In this document: piece by piece, positions 12,402 through 24,757 of the stretch
Numbering within the stretch: position 1 is the stretch's first letter
Layout: each line of letters opens with the position of its first letter
From: Alopecurus myosuroides
Taxonomy: Eukaryota; Streptophyta; Magnoliopsida; Poales; Poaceae
Assembly: GCA_028641055.1 (NCBI GenBank)
Contig: CM054059.1
Coordinates: forward strand, 112,728,263-112,792,262
Direction: 5' to 3'
Length of the DNA: 64,000 nucleotides
Notes under the pieces: generated by a model
Told to the model about the DNA's origin: nothing
Seen by the model: only the letters and a program-made list of their open reading frames with translations
Database searches by the model: none
Position numbers and translations under genes: made by a program

Positions 12402-15400
12402 TAATAATCTCTATTTATTGTCAAGCTCATCAAAGATAAGGAATACATGATAATCTCTTAAATGGAAACAAGTATCCAGTAAGAAATAATAACAAGCCAT
12501 TGCATCCAAATGTCTTGTGATATGTGGAAGTTAATGGTAACAAGCTTAACATCTTGTTTTCCATATCCTTTTCATACCTAAGACCAACAAATGATAACAA
12601 AAAATCGTCTACACATAACCATGTAAATGATTACATGTTCTAAAACAAACATGGGATAATATTCATACTGGAACCTATGTGGAAATCAAGCAAATAAGAT
12701 TCCAAAGCCACTCTTGTTTTCCATTTGCTCAAGTACTAAAAACATCAAACATGGCTTACACATGATATAAGGAAATGTCCACAAGGCTTGATAAGAACCC
12801 CAAAGATTAAAATAATAAAGCTACACAAAAGAAAACAAGTCCATAACCTAATTAAGATCATTTGATGTGGCATAGAATAAAATTTCCTATTGGGTGATTT
12901 TCATTACAATGCATAAAAACATTACCAAGTAGTGTTCCAGAATTATTTTTTAAAATTAATTGTATCTACAATTGTCCAATTAAGTTATGTCACTTTGTTA
13001 AACCACATGTTTAATGCATGCTCAAGATAATCATATGATCATTTTAAAGCCATTTAATAAATTAAATGGAGAGAAAACCCCAAAATCACTTAAAGTGATC
13101 ACCCAATTGAAAAATTCAAATCTTGTTCAATTACATCAAAACAAAACATGGTGTGGTTGCATTTTTAACAAGGATTCCAAATATCATTTTTAATAATTTT
13201 TATGTTCACAGAAAAGCCCTGAAAACAATGATTCTTTTAAACAGGAGGACCTATATGTAAATTCCTGAAAGTTGAGGGGGTTATTGAAAGAGTTCTTTTA
13301 TTTCTTTCTTCAACCTCCCGCTAGAAGGCAGAGAAGGTGAGCGTCGTGTCGACGCCGAAGTGTCGATACCACCTCCCGCTTCCTCCCTTCGCGTGGATAA
13401 GACCCGAGGGAGAGAGCCGTGCTCTCTCACTCTCTCTCGCCTCGCTTTCTCCTCTGCTCTCTGAAGCTCTCAGTATTTCACATCTAGGCCCGAAACCCTA
13501 GGTCCGGCCACTTCTTATCGCCGTCATTTCCGACCCTGCCGGGATGATCTGCAGCCGCCCTTTTGTGCGTCGTGTCCTCCTCTACCTTCTCAAGGAGTCT
13601 CGCATGCCGGGAAGTTGTGGAGCCTGAGAAATTGCCCGTTCCCTTTTCTCTCTGCCGTCGGTTGCCGTGGAAAATTCGCCGTCCTTTGGCCGCGCCTTGC
13701 CCCACCAACACCTCCACCGTACTCCTAGTGAGTCCGTGAACGTCGTGGTAACTTTCGATTGGAGAATCGTTTCCATTCTCTTCGCTACAGTCGTGGGCTG
13801 CCGTCGGGCACCGTGCATCTGGATGTCGGCGAGTCTCCGGTGACCTATTGGTCAAGCCGCTGCCACCCCTAGACTCCACGTTGCACCCTCTACCGATTGG
13901 GATCCATCATTTAATCCAATTCGCAGCAAATCGCAAGATTGCGATTGCTATGAGAGGATTTCTCCTATGATGATGTCACCCTGACGTCATGCTAACGTCT
14001 GGAGCATTATCCTTTTTTTTTAATTAAATTCAATATGAAAAGTGTGTCCCACCTGTCAATTTGAATATTGGCAGAAAATAATTCAAACTTATTAATTCCA
14101 TAACTATTAAAATAATTATCAGAAAAATATGAAAAAATATATGGAAATATTTATAAAAATATAATCTAAATGTTTATCAACTTTTCAATTTTTTTTGATA
14201 AAGTTTAAAATTAAAAAATTTCATTAATTAAATTAAATCATATAAAATTGAGAAAAATAATAAATAATTCATAAAATCAGAAAAATACAAGTTTTATACC
14301 AAAATGCTCCATATGACAAATGCAACTCATCTATGATGTTTCCTTAGTCATTTGACAAAGTTTTCATGTGTGCATTATTTTGCGTACTCATTTAATTCAT
14401 TTAAAACTAATAAATTAATAACTTATTCAAATCTTTTAAGAACACTTAAATATTATACCAAATTAAAGAGGACAACATTTCCAACTCAAATATGCAAAAA
14501 AAACAAAACATTTTGTTTAACTTATAACTTGTTTCTATAGGTATAATGGAATTCTATAATATTCCATAATAACCAGAAATACCTACCATGACATTATTTT
14601 CCTTATTAATGAAACCCTAGTGCTTACACACCTACTAAGCCTATCATAATAAATCATTAACAAGTTATGTGATGATAGAGTTAGTGGTATTAGTTCATCA
14701 TTTTCAATTAAACTGTTTGTCATTAGCTCTACCTTTTTAAACGTAAAATAGAATGTGTTTGTTATCTTTTCAATAGTTGTTTTCCATGTGCTAATGTCTT
14801 ACTACTGAAGCCAGTAATAAACACTTCTACCTAACATGATAACAGTTAATTGCGAACTAAAAGTGAAACACATGTAATTCCAAAAGAAGTAATAACCACA
14901 TCACCACAAGTAATGAAACATTTCACCTAAAACCTGTGTGAGTAAGTTATCATGTCAAACGTGGCTTACTCTTGTAAGTTGGGGTGTTTTCCTGGGTAAT
15001 TCATGATGCATCTTATTATTATGCATGTATCATCTTGCCAGTGCTTTCAGTAGTCCTTACCGGGACTAATTTGCTATCTTTCAGATATAGGGATTTTCTA
15101 CGCGACCCTCGAACCCGAAGACATGGATTATTATGGTTATTTCAATTTCATGCAAGTTCATAACTTGCTCATATCCTTTGCAAAATTTCATAACGAACTA
15201 TTTGCAAAATCCCTATCGTATTACCACCTATTCTCAAAAGAATACATGATCCTATTTTTATAATAATATGACTAATTGAATGACTCCCCAAGTGGTAGTG
15301 TTTAGTTTGGTGGGCGGATGGGACCATGGTAAGATGAATAGGTCAAAGGAAGGTTCCATATGCATGGGAAAGTATTACCTAGGACTTAATCACAAATGCC

Positions 15401-16291
15401 GTCAGGATTCTTGCACCGTAAATTCGCGTTAACCTTGGGTCTTGTATGGGGCGAGTAAGTCAGCTGTGATCTTTTCTCGTTCGCATGTCAACGGACTGCC
15501 AGAGACGTATGATGTAGGTCTTGCGGGACTACATGCACACGGGTGGGATCCCTTACGTCCCACATACTCTAGGGTCTATGAGTGTCTGCCAGGGGCGCCG
15601 AGATCTCTATCATGAGGGGTAGAATCAGGGTTTCAACATGCTTGCGGAAATAGGTGGGAATGCGTTGTGCAGAGAAGCATGGTTTGGCTTGGATCAACAA
15701 CCGGGCCCCACACCTGAGTGGAAGTGGACAAGAATGTACACCTGGTTGTGCAACATGGTCTTGATCGCCCATGGGTAAAGTAACGCACCTCTACAGAGTG
15801 TAAAAGGATGTGGCATGTTACCCCTGTTCCGGGAAGGAGTTGCGAACGCCGCAGGAAAGGCAACTCCATGAAGTTCTAACCCTGTGAAGATTTGGCGGGC
15901 ATAGTTTTCAGAACTAAAAGCAACCTATTGAAGAAAGATTTACAAAACCTTGCATTAGCTTATGACTCTTTCAAGTCTAAAGCTGTAGTTAGTGCATCAA
16001 ACTGCCCACTGTATATCATGAACTTGTTGAGTAACGCTTGTTACTCATTCGTTCCCGTTTGACCCCTGCTTAGAGTTGAAGTCTTATGGAAGCCGTCATC
16101 GTGAAGCCAACGATGTCTAAGGAAGCTAGGTGGAGTCATCTTTTACTTAGCCAGTAAAGCATCATCATTAACATCGCTGGTGTAGGAGAAGCTATCAAGG
16201 TGTAGGTGGAGACCATTCATGGACTTAGCTGTTACAAGCCATAGATTTGGGCTGACATCAGCCGTAGTAGGTTATTTTCTGAGTTAGAGTT
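12402..16291 (+). repeat. Direct repeat, left copy (about 3.9 kb)
   Basis: Collinear with 19275-23138 at high identity over the whole length, with small indels and scattered substitutions. Both carry the same landmarks: a CTCTCACTCTCTCTCGCCTC leader block (13425 and 20287), the sequence CCTCTACCGATTGGGATC (13887 and 20745), and GACATGGATTATTATGG (15120 and 21966). Similarity ends at 16291 where Tat gag sequence begins. No gene seen. Confidence 0.85.
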
Positions 16292-17514
16292 ATGTCGGGG
16301 GCATGGACCCTTTAGGGCCAGCTGAGCCTGTGCAAAGCTGTTTGGCCGAAATTTTTGATTTCCCCTGAAATTGTTGCCCTGACGTTGGTTTCTGTAACCT
16401 GTATTCGTGTTTGCCACCAAATCCGAAGTCCCATCTCCGTTTTTACACTTGTTATTGTTCTGGTTCTGATTGGTGGTTGCTCTGACTCGGGTTCTGGCTA
16501 CCCTTGGTTCTAGCTTTCTTTCCCTTCGCGGACTTCTTATCATCTGAGTCTGTGTCCTTTGTTTTGTCAGACTCCACATACTTGGTCATGGCATCCATCA
16601 ACTCGCTCATATCACTTACGTATCGCTTAATGCATCCCAGCTTATGCTTCAAAGGGTCAAACCTGCAATTTCTTTCCAATGCTATCACTCCTTGTTGGGT
16701 GGTGAGTCCGACAGATGAATGTATGATTACCGCGACGCGTAGAGACCAATGTTGGGCAGACTCCCCTTCCTTCTGAACACAGTTTTCCAGGTCTGTAATA
16801 GTCGTCGGTCGCTTACATGTTCCCTAAATTTTTTTGATGAACTGGTCCTTCAACTCCTGCCAGCTATTGATTGAATTTGTGGGCAAGTTTTTCAACCAAG
16901 ACTTCGCCGGCCCTTCCAATATCACGCTCAGGTATCGTGCACATACTGCATCGCTTACTTCCAGTATTTCCATTGCCATCTCATAACCTTCTATCCAATC
17001 TGCGAGCTCCATGTCTGGCGTATAGTTTACAACTCTACGTGGTCCTTTAAAATCAGCTGGTATTCTCTCATTCCTGATTGCTGGACTGAGACACTGAATG
17101 TCAATCCTACGAGACCTAGTTGGGGGAAGGGTAGAGGCTATGTTTTGAACTGTTGGTTGAATATGACCTGGATTCCTATTTTCTGGTTCCGCAACTCTAT
17201 GTCTTGTGTTTATAACTCCAGGTGCATAGGATACGGTTGGCCTGGGTGGGCTTGGTTGCTGCAGGTTTGCATTGCTAGAGCCGGCCGGAATTCCTACTGT
17301 TGTAAGGGGTTGAGTGTATCCTGTCCTGATTACTGTAATTCATCTGCTGGACCACCGCTGTTTGTACCATCTCAATTGCCCTCTGAGCTTCAATACCAAT
17401 GGGATCATTGGGGTTGACTAGAATCCGTGCCAGACTGTTTGTTGCTGCCCAAATGTTATCCATTGGATTGCTGAAATGACATGGCGGTGTATGAAACCTT
17501 TCTGGATAGGTTGT
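16292..17514 (-). pseudogene. Decayed gag capsid region (Tat element)
   Basis: Fragments in different frames give capsid sequence: NIWAATNSLARILVNPNDP (near 17460), DMELADWIEGYEMAMEILEV and GPAKSWLKNLPTNSINSWQE (17012-16824), a second block ALERNCRFDPLKHKLG (near 16680), and a basic Lys/Ser/Asn-rich tail leading to a zinc-knuckle start GPCPRH at 16292. A stop after FIKKI (16824) and frame changes near 17100-17275 and 16450-16580 show decay. Confidence 0.75.
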
Positions 17515-18696
17515 TCAGGGACCAGGACAGGGTTCGGGGGTACCGTGCAGCTGGATAGGTGGCTGAAAACGTGTCGGATGAACTGGAACTGGAGCAACCG
17601 GCGGGTTCATGGCGTGAACCGGCTGGGCAGGGTTAGGTGCCCCAGGATTCCCGACCAGAGACGTAAATAAATTCTGTAGGTTGGTAGGTCCCAATCCTGC
17701 GCCGAATTCATTATTCAGCCGGGTATGATAGCGCATGTTCTGTATTGAAGCTAACTCCCTCTGTCTGAAGTTTAGATGAATCCCCTCTCTCTCCAGACGT
17801 GTTGCTTCCTCCAGGACTTCTGACCGAGATTTGTTTATAAATGTTACCTCTTTCTCGAGCTCCCCGCGGGCACGAGTTATTTCTTGTCTAAGCCTTTCGA
17901 TCTCTGTGTTACGCTGGACCATATTCTCCTGGGTAATTGGAGTAGCCAAGACTTCATTTAATGAATCCATAGCAACAATCAGCTCGGGCCTTGGGTTATA
18001 TGACGAGGGCGCTGTCAAGTCAATCACTGCCTCGGCCGGCCCAGAGTTAGTCGGTCCGGGTCCTGTTGAGCGCGGTTCTGTAGGTCCAACTGGGGCTACC
18101 GTTGGGCCCGTTGATGCTGTTCTTGCCCCTCCTGGTCCTCCTGGAACTGGATTCGAAGTTGAAACAGTGTCTGTAATTAGATTGCCACTAGCGTCATACA
18201 TGGGCTCCGCTGGTCGCGTCGGTGCAGCCAAGTAAACAGTTACGTGATGAGTTGTTTCCCTTAGACTCTGCAGATCTGGCTCATGGTCTCCTCCTAACAT
18301 GTCTTGAAAGAGCTGGTGGATGGGTCCCGTTTCATCATGGTCATTGTTCCCAACTGACGATTCACCATCTGAATATATCATCGTATCCTCCTCCGGGACC
18401 GAGTCTGACGGCTGTTCAGGGTCCTGTGTCGCCATGAAGCCAACAAAGACGTGGAAACCACCAAAGGGGACTCGAAATCCTGACTCCACTGATGCAAACT
18501 CTGGAACCCATGTGTCATGGTTGTAGTAGTTTCCAGGCCGGCTCCTTCTGAGCCGGCCAATCGCGAGCTTCTCGATCCCTGGTAAGGCTCCTTCCAAAAA
18601 CACGACGCTTCCGCGAGCAGGCCCCACGGTGGGCGCCAACTGTCGTGGTGTTGTCACGGCAAGTGTCCTCATACGAGAACTAGATTGCGAGGCCAT
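17515..18696 (-). CDS. gag N-terminal region (Tat element)
   Basis: A 393-residue open frame starting in the LTR and crossing the primer-binding site (RQLAPTVGPA near residues 18-27). It then resembles the gag N-terminus: NYYNHDTWVPEFASVESG and FHVFVGFMATQ, which parallels GRINIFVGMVRT in the left Tat element. A Pro/Thr/Gly-rich linker and a helical stretch rich in Glu/Arg (about residues 265-330, QENMVQRNTEIERLRQE) follow. The frame ends at 17515, but related gag sequence continues leftward. The start ATG at 18694-18696 lies about 200 bases after the TATA box. Gag forms the particle that packages element RNA; no enzymatic domain is present here. Confidence 0.7.
   Translation of the reverse strand: MASQSSSRMRTLAVTTPRQLAPTVGPARGSVVFLEGALPGIEKLAIGRLRRSRPGNYYNHDTWVPEFASVESGFRVPFGGFHVFVGFMATQDPEQPSDSVPEEDTMIYSDGESSVGNNDHDETGPIHQLFQDMLGGDHEPDLQSLRETTHHVTVYLAAPTRPAEPMYDASGNLITDTVSTSNPVPGGPGGARTASTGPTVAPVGPTEPRSTGPGPTNSGPAEAVIDLTAPSSYNPRPELIVAMDSLNEVLATPITQENMVQRNTEIERLRQEITRARGELEKEVTFINKSRSEVLEEATRLEREGIHLNFRQRELASIQNMRYHTRLNNEFGAGLGPTNLQNLFTSLVGNPGAPNPAQPVHAMNPPVAPVPVHPTRFQPPIQLHGTPEPCPGP
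18621..18638 (-). other. Primer-binding site of the truncated Tat element
   Basis: Identical 18-mer (TGGCGCCCACCGTGGGGC) to that at 3975-3992, two bases after the LTR end. It lies inside the open gag-leader frame, encoding LAPTVGP. Confidence 0.7.
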
Positions 18697-19270
18697 TGCT
18701 ACTAAGCGAAACTTCGAAAGGGTTAAGGTGGAAACGAGAGACGTGAGTTTACCCAGGTTCGGCCCCTCGATTGAGGGTAAAACCTACTCCTGCTTTCTTA
18801 CTATCAAGGAACAAGGTCTCGATTACAAAGGGCGATTCCGGCTCTCGATGTCTCGAGTTACTTTGCTATCGACTTAGAACTTGTCTTTCTACGTCCCAGG
18901 GTCTCTCCTTATATAGGGTTACAAGACCTCCGGGTTACAAAGGATCCGGGTTACCCCCGTTCTCGGAGTCCTGATCTAATCCGGCTCTAGGTCATCTCCA
19001 GCCGATTCTTCCCGTGACCTGGTCATCTCCGTCCAGCCTTGGGCTGGCCTCCGGGACTTGGGCCTCTATGCTCCTTAACTCAGACTCTGGGCCGGTCCTC
19101 TATCTTCTCCGGGTTACGACATAGGTAACCCGGGATTCCTTTCGTCAATGGTGATAATCACAATCCGGACCTCCTTGTTATAAAACGGACCGTAAACCTT
19201 GAGTCCCATTGAGTGGGTTCCGGTTTATATGAGGGGTAGGTGAGGATTCCCCTCACCTATTCCCCCAACA
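18641..19270 (-). repeat. 5' LTR of the truncated Tat element
   Basis: 630 bp. Minus strand starts TGTTGGGGGAATAGG and ends CACGACA, followed by the primer-binding site. A TATA box (CCCTATATAAGGAG in minus sense) lies near 18904-18917. Start and end dinucleotides and the spacing to the primer-binding site match the left Tat element. Confidence 0.8.
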
Positions 19271-22200
19271 GAAGTAATAATCTCTATTTATTGTCAAGCT
19301 CATCAAAGATAAGGAATACATGATAATCTCTTAAATGGAAACAAGTATCCAGTAAGAAATAATAACAATCCATTGCATCCAAATGTCTTGTGATATGTGG
19401 AGGTTAATGGTAACAAGCCTAACACCTTGTTTTCCCTATCCTTTTCATACCTAAGACTAACAGATTATAACAAAAATTCGTCTACACAAAACCATGTAAA
19501 TGATTACATGTTCTAAAACAAACATGGGATAATATTCATATCGGAACCTATGTGGAAAACAAGCAAATAAGATTCCAAATCCACTCTTGTTTTCCACTTG
19601 ATCAAGTACAAAAAACAACAAACATGGCTTACACATGATATAAGGAAATGTCCACCAGGCTTGATAAGAACCCCAAAGATGAAAATAAAAAAGCTACACA
19701 AAAGAAAACAAGTCCATAATCTAATTAAGATCATTTGGTGTGGCATAGAATAAAATTCCCTATTGGGTGATTTTCATTACAATGCATAAAAACATTACCA
19801 AGTAGTGTTCCCAGATTCTGTTTAAAAGGAATTGTATCTACAATTGTCCAATTAAATTATGTCACTTTGTTAAACCACATGTTTGATGTGTGCTCATGAT
19901 AATCATGTCTATGATCATTTTAAAGCCATTTAATAAATTAATGGTGAGAAAACCCCAAAATCACTTAAAGTGAGCACCCAATTGAAAAATTCAAATCTTG
20001 TCCAATTACACCAAAACAAAACATGGTGAGGTTGCATTTTTAACAAGGATTCCAAATATCATTTTTAATAATTTTTATGTTCACAGAAAAGCCCTGAAAA
20101 CAACAATTCTTTTAAAAAGAAGGGCCTATATGCAATTTCCTGAAAGTTGAGGGGTTATTGAAAGATTTCTTTTATTCCTTTCTTCAACCTCCTGCCAGAA
20201 GGCAGAGGAGGTGAGTGTCGTGTCGATGCCACCTTCTGCTTCCTCCCTTCGTGTGGATAAGACCCGAGGGAGAGATCCGTGCTCTCTCACTCTCTCTCGC
20301 CTCGCTTGCTCCTCTGCTCTCTCAACCTCTCTGTATTTCACATCTGGCCCAAAACCCTAGCTCCGGCCACTTCTTGTCGCCGTCGTTTCTGACCCCGCTG
20401 GGATGATCTGAAGCCACCCTTTTGTACGCCGTGTCCTCCTCTACCTTCTCAAGGAGTCTCGCATGTCGGGAAGCTGTGGAGCCTGAGAAATTTCACGTTC
20501 CCTTTTCTCTCCGCCGCCGGTCGCCGTGGAAAATTCGCCGTCCTCCGGACGCGCCTTGCCTCACCAACACCTACATCGTACTCCTAGTGAGTCCGTGAAC
20601 GTCGTGGTAAATTTCGATTGGAGAATCGTTTCCATTCTCTTCGCTACCGTCGTGGGCTGCCTCCGGGCACCGTGCATCTGGATGCCGGCGAGTCTCCGGT
20701 GACCTATTGGTCAAGCCGCTGCCACTCCTAGACTCCACGTTGCACCCTCTACCGATTGGGATCAATCATTTGATCCAATTCGCAACAAATCGCAAGATTG
20801 CGATTGCCCTGAGAAGATTTCTCCTATGGTGATGTGACCCTGACGTCATGCTGACGTCAGGAGCATTATCCTTTTATTTTCTTTTTATTAAAATCAATAT
20901 GACATGTGGGCCCCGCATGTCAATTTGAATATTGGCAAAAAATAATTCAAACTTATTAATTCAATAAATATTAAAAAAATTATCAAAAAATATGGAAATG
21001 TTTAGAAAAATATAATCTAAATGTTTATCAACTTTAAAAAAATGTTTGATAAAGTTTAAAATTAAACATTTCCTTTAATTAAATTAAATCATTTAAAATT
21101 GAGAAAATAATAAATAATTCATAAAATAAAAAAAATACAAGTTATATACCAAAATGCTCCAAATGACAAATGCAACTCATCTATGATGTTTTTTTAGTCA
21201 TTTGACCAAGTTTTCATGTGTGCATTATTTTTCCTAGTCATTTAATTCATTTAAAACTAATAAATTAATAACTTATTCGTATCTTTTTAGAAAACTTCAA
21301 ATAATATATCAAATTAAAGAGGCCAACATTTCAAACTCAAATATGAAAAAAAACATTTTGTTTAACTTATAACTTGTTTCTATAGGTATAATGGAATTCT
21401 ATAATATTCCATCATAACCAGAAATACCTACCACAATATTATTTTCCTTATTAATAAAACCCTAGTGCTTACACACCTACTAAGCCTATCATCATAAGTC
21501 ATTAAGAAGTTATGTGATGATAGAGTTAGTGGTATTAGTTCAGCGTTTTCAATTAAACTGTTTGTCATTAGCTCTACATTTTTAAACGTAAAATAGAATG
21601 TGTTTGTTATCTTTTCAATAGGTTGTTTCCATGTGCTAATATCTTACTACTTAACCCAGTAATAAACACTTCTACCTAAACATGATAACAATTTCTTGCT
21701 AAGTAAAAGGGAAACACTTGTAAGTCTAAAAGAAGTAATAACCACATCACCACAAGTAATGAAACATTTCACCTAAAACCTGTGTGAGTAATGTATCGTG
21801 TCAAACGTGGATTACTCTTGTAAGCTGGGGTGTTTTCCTGAGTAATTCACGATGCATCTCATTATTATGCATGTATCATCTTGCCAGTGTTTTCAGTAGT
21901 CCTTACTGGGACTACTTCGCTATCTTTTAGATATAGGGATTTTCTACGCGACCCTTGAACCCGAAGACATGGATTATTATGGTTATTTCAATCTCAGGCA
22001 AGTTCATCACTTTCTCATATCCTTTGCAGTATTTCATAACGAACTATTTGCAAAAACCCTATCGTATTACCACCTATTCTCAAAAGAATGCATGATCCTA
22101 TTTTTATAATAATATGGCTAATTGAATGACTACCCGAGTGGTAGTATTCTGTTTGGTGGGCGGATGGGACCATGGTAAGATGAATAGGTCAAAGGAAGGT

Positions 22201-23383
22201 TCCATATGCATGGGAAAGTATTACCTAGGACTTAATCACAAATGTCGTCACGATTCTTGCGCCGTAAATTCGCGTTAACCATGGGTCTTGTATGGGGCGA
22301 GTAAGTCAGATGTGATATTTTCTCGTTCGCATGTCAACGGACTGCCAGAGACGTACGATGTAGGTCTTGCGGGACTAGATGCACATGGGTGGGAGCCCTT
22401 ATGTCCCACGGACTCTAGGGTCTATGAGTGTCTGCCAGGGGAGCCTAGATCTCTATCGTGAGGGGTAGAATCAGGGGTTCAACCTGCTGGCATAAATGGG
22501 TGGGCATGCATTGTACGGAGAAGCATTGTTTATTTTGGATCACCAACTGGGCCCCACACCTGAGTGGGAGTGGACAGGAATGTACACCTGGTTGTGCAAC
22601 ATGGTCTTGATCGCCCATGGGTAAAGTAACGCACCTCTGCAGAGTGTAAAAGGATGTCACATGTTACCCCCTGTTCCGGGAAGGAGCTGCAAACGTCGCA
22701 GGAAAGGAAACTCCATGAAGTTCTAACCCTGTAAAGATCTGGCGGGCATAGTTTTCAGAAGTAAAAGCAACCTCTTGAAGAAAGATTTACAAAACCTTGC
22801 ATTAGCTTATGATTCTTTCAAGTCTAAATCTGTAGTTAGTGCATCAAACTACCCACTCTATATCATGAACTTTCTGAGTAAATCTCGTTACTCTTCGTTC
22901 CCGTTTTACCCCATGCTTAGAGTTGAAGTCTTATGGAAGCCGTCATCGTGAAGCCAACGATGTCTAAGGAAGCTAGGTGGAGTCATCTTTTACTTAGGCA
23001 GTAAAGCATCATCATCAACATCGCTGGTGTAGGAGAAGCTATCAAGGTGTATGTGGAGACCATTCATGGACTTAGCTGTTACAAGCCATAGATTAGGGCT
23101 GACATTAGCCGTAGTAGGTTAAGTTCTGAGCTAGAGTTCTTCTACAGCTTGGATCTTCGAATTGATTCTTCTGGTGTTTCATTTGCATGAGATCTTCTTT
23201 GATTCATCAAAGAGATTCTCGATATTTTGTAATGAACAAGTTTGTATTCTATAGCTTTGCTTGGACCTGCTATGTTTCTGTTGTACCACTCTGAGGGGTG
23301 TAATATTCACGGATAAGTCCTTCTGTGAGTATTATGTCAACGACTTGCGCACTACACATGAAGTGGTGTACTGGGTCACCGCA
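19271..23383 (+). mobile_element. Very-long-LTR element, right copy
   Basis: Right member of the direct repeat, lacking its beginning because of the Tat insertion. It extends about 245 bases past the end of the left copy. The extra part (23139-23383) has LTR-end character (TTTTGTAATGAACAAG, then TGTTGTACCACTCTGAGGGG) and ends near CACCGCA. Next comes copia protease coding sequence (FRLSL, 23384-23398), so the boundary with the host copia is near 23383. The expected flanking duplication (CAAGG at 23384-23388) has no partner at the rearranged left junction. No gene seen; ORFs in the leader region are compositional. Confidence 0.6.
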
Positions 23384-24757
23384 CAAGGATAGGCGGAACA
23401 AGCATCCACACTCATAGCCTTTACCAATAAATTTTCCATACTTGGAAATTAGAGCTTTATTAGACTCGAAAACCAACTTAGAACCATCTCGACACAGACA
23501 TGAACCGCTGACGAGATTTTTATTGATGGAGGGTACATAATGAACGTTCTTCAGTCGCACGTTCTTGCCCGAAGCAAACTTCAGATCGACCGTACCAACA
23601 CCATGAACAGTAGCATGTGACCCGTTCCCCATCAGCGTGGGGGAAGTCCCTGTGACCTGGTAAGAAGAGAACATGGAAGCATCCTCCCACACATGTACAT
23701 TGGCACCTGTATCAATTAACCATTCAGGAGTATGACAAACTGAAAAAAATTTAGGAACTATACCATACCAAGTATCCTTCATCTCAGTGTCACCAATGAC
23801 AATATTAGCGGTCTTGCCGCTATTCTCCATCTGCTGCAGCTCATGTCGTTTAGGACACCTTAGAGCCCAGTGAGTTGGGTCACCACACACATGGCAGGGC
23901 CCCTTCTTCTTCTTTAAGTTGGTAGAGTACGAAGGCTTAAACTTTCCATCGGGTTTGCCTTTAAAATCGGATTTCTTTTTGTTATATTTAGCCTTGTTGG
24001 GCGGGTAGTGTTTCTTCTATACCACATGGGCAGCAGAACCTACCTCGGCAGCCCGAGCACGTGTATCCTTTGCTCTCGTCTTCTCTTCCACATCAAGAGA
24101 TCCGATGAGGTCCGAAATGGAAAACTCCTATCTCTTGTGTTTCAGAGAAGCAGCAAAGGTGCTCCATGAAGATGGAAGCTTGGCAATGATTCCTCCGGCC
24201 ACAAATTTGTCCGGTAACAGACACTTAAAATGCTCAAGTTCTTTAGCGAATGACTGTATCTCATGAGCATGTTGAACAACAAAACGCTCATCAGTCATCC
24301 TGTAGTCATAAAATTGCTCCATGACGTACAACTCGCTGCCAGCATCCGAGGCCTCAAATTTGTCCTCGAGTGCAGCCCATATATCCTTGCCGTTATCAAA
24401 CGACATATAGGGATCCACAATAGAATCATCAATAATACCGATAAGGGCACTTTTAAACATAGTGTCCATACTCTCAAAAGCCTCCAGTTGTGCTGGATTG
24501 AGATCGCCCTCGGGTTTGCCCTTGGTGGCCGTATAGCTGCGCAAGGTCTGAAACCATAGCACTACTCTCGTGCGCCACCTCTTATAGTCCACACCCTTGA
24601 AAGGGTTTGGCCTTGTCGCTGCAATGAAAGCGGGTGCAGGTGCAGCAAATTGCCTATAATCAGGTTTTTGGATTGTTGAATATATTAGCAATTTAGCACA
24701 TGATTTAATCCGAAATAGCATCAGAGAAATTACGACAGTAGCAAATAAAGTAAGCAT
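23384..24757 (-). pseudogene. Ty1/copia gag and protease (host copia, proximal piece)
   Basis: One minus frame gives copia gag: PNPFKGVDYKRWRTRVVLWF, then ELYVMEQFYDYRMTDERFVV, GGIIAKLPSSWSTFAASLKH, a CCHC zinc knuckle (CHVCGDPTHWALRCPKRH near 23850-23900), and a protease with active site DTGANVHVWEDAS near 23690-23715. It ends at GYECGCLFRLSL where the long-LTR insertion begins. In-frame TAG codons occur at 24128-24130 and near 24018. Integrase and RT of the same element resume at 5794. The element therefore spanned 25194 leftward beyond the window before insertions separated its halves. Confidence 0.85.

Larger units (their letters stand above)
5811..16291 (+). mobile_element. Very-long-LTR element, left copy (contains a solo LTR)
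   Basis: Removing the solo LTR at 7095-11785 and one of its 5-bp target duplications, this is about 5.8 kb of AT-rich, non-coding DNA with a GC/CT-rich leader-like core (13290-13900). From 12402 to 16291 it is a near-identical direct repeat of 19275-23138. I interpret it as the 5' LTR of a LARD-type (large retrotransposon derivative) gypsy element in plus orientation, lacking about its last 245 bases. No credible gene is present; the ORFs in the CT-rich core are compositional. The LTR start near 5811 (TGTTTGGGAGG) is inferred, because the junction was rearranged. Confidence 0.6.
16292..19270 (-). mobile_element. Truncated Tat-type gypsy retrotransposon
   Basis: Minus strand: 5' LTR (19270-18641), primer-binding site, then gag decaying leftward until it stops inside the zinc knuckle (residues GPCPRH) at 16292. 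Protease, RT, integrase and the 3' LTR are absent. The bases next to the LTR (GAAGT, 19271-19275) match the left long-LTR copy at the equivalent spot (GAACT) apart from one base, so the element inserted into the right long-LTR copy. Its left end was lost in a deletion that fused it to the end of the left copy. Confidence 0.8.

Noticed and set aside
13484..13879. 131-aa ORF in the long direct repeat and its counterpart at 20571
   Set aside because: Lies in the GC-rich leader of a long LTR; the frame is truncated and different in the right copy, so it is not conserved.
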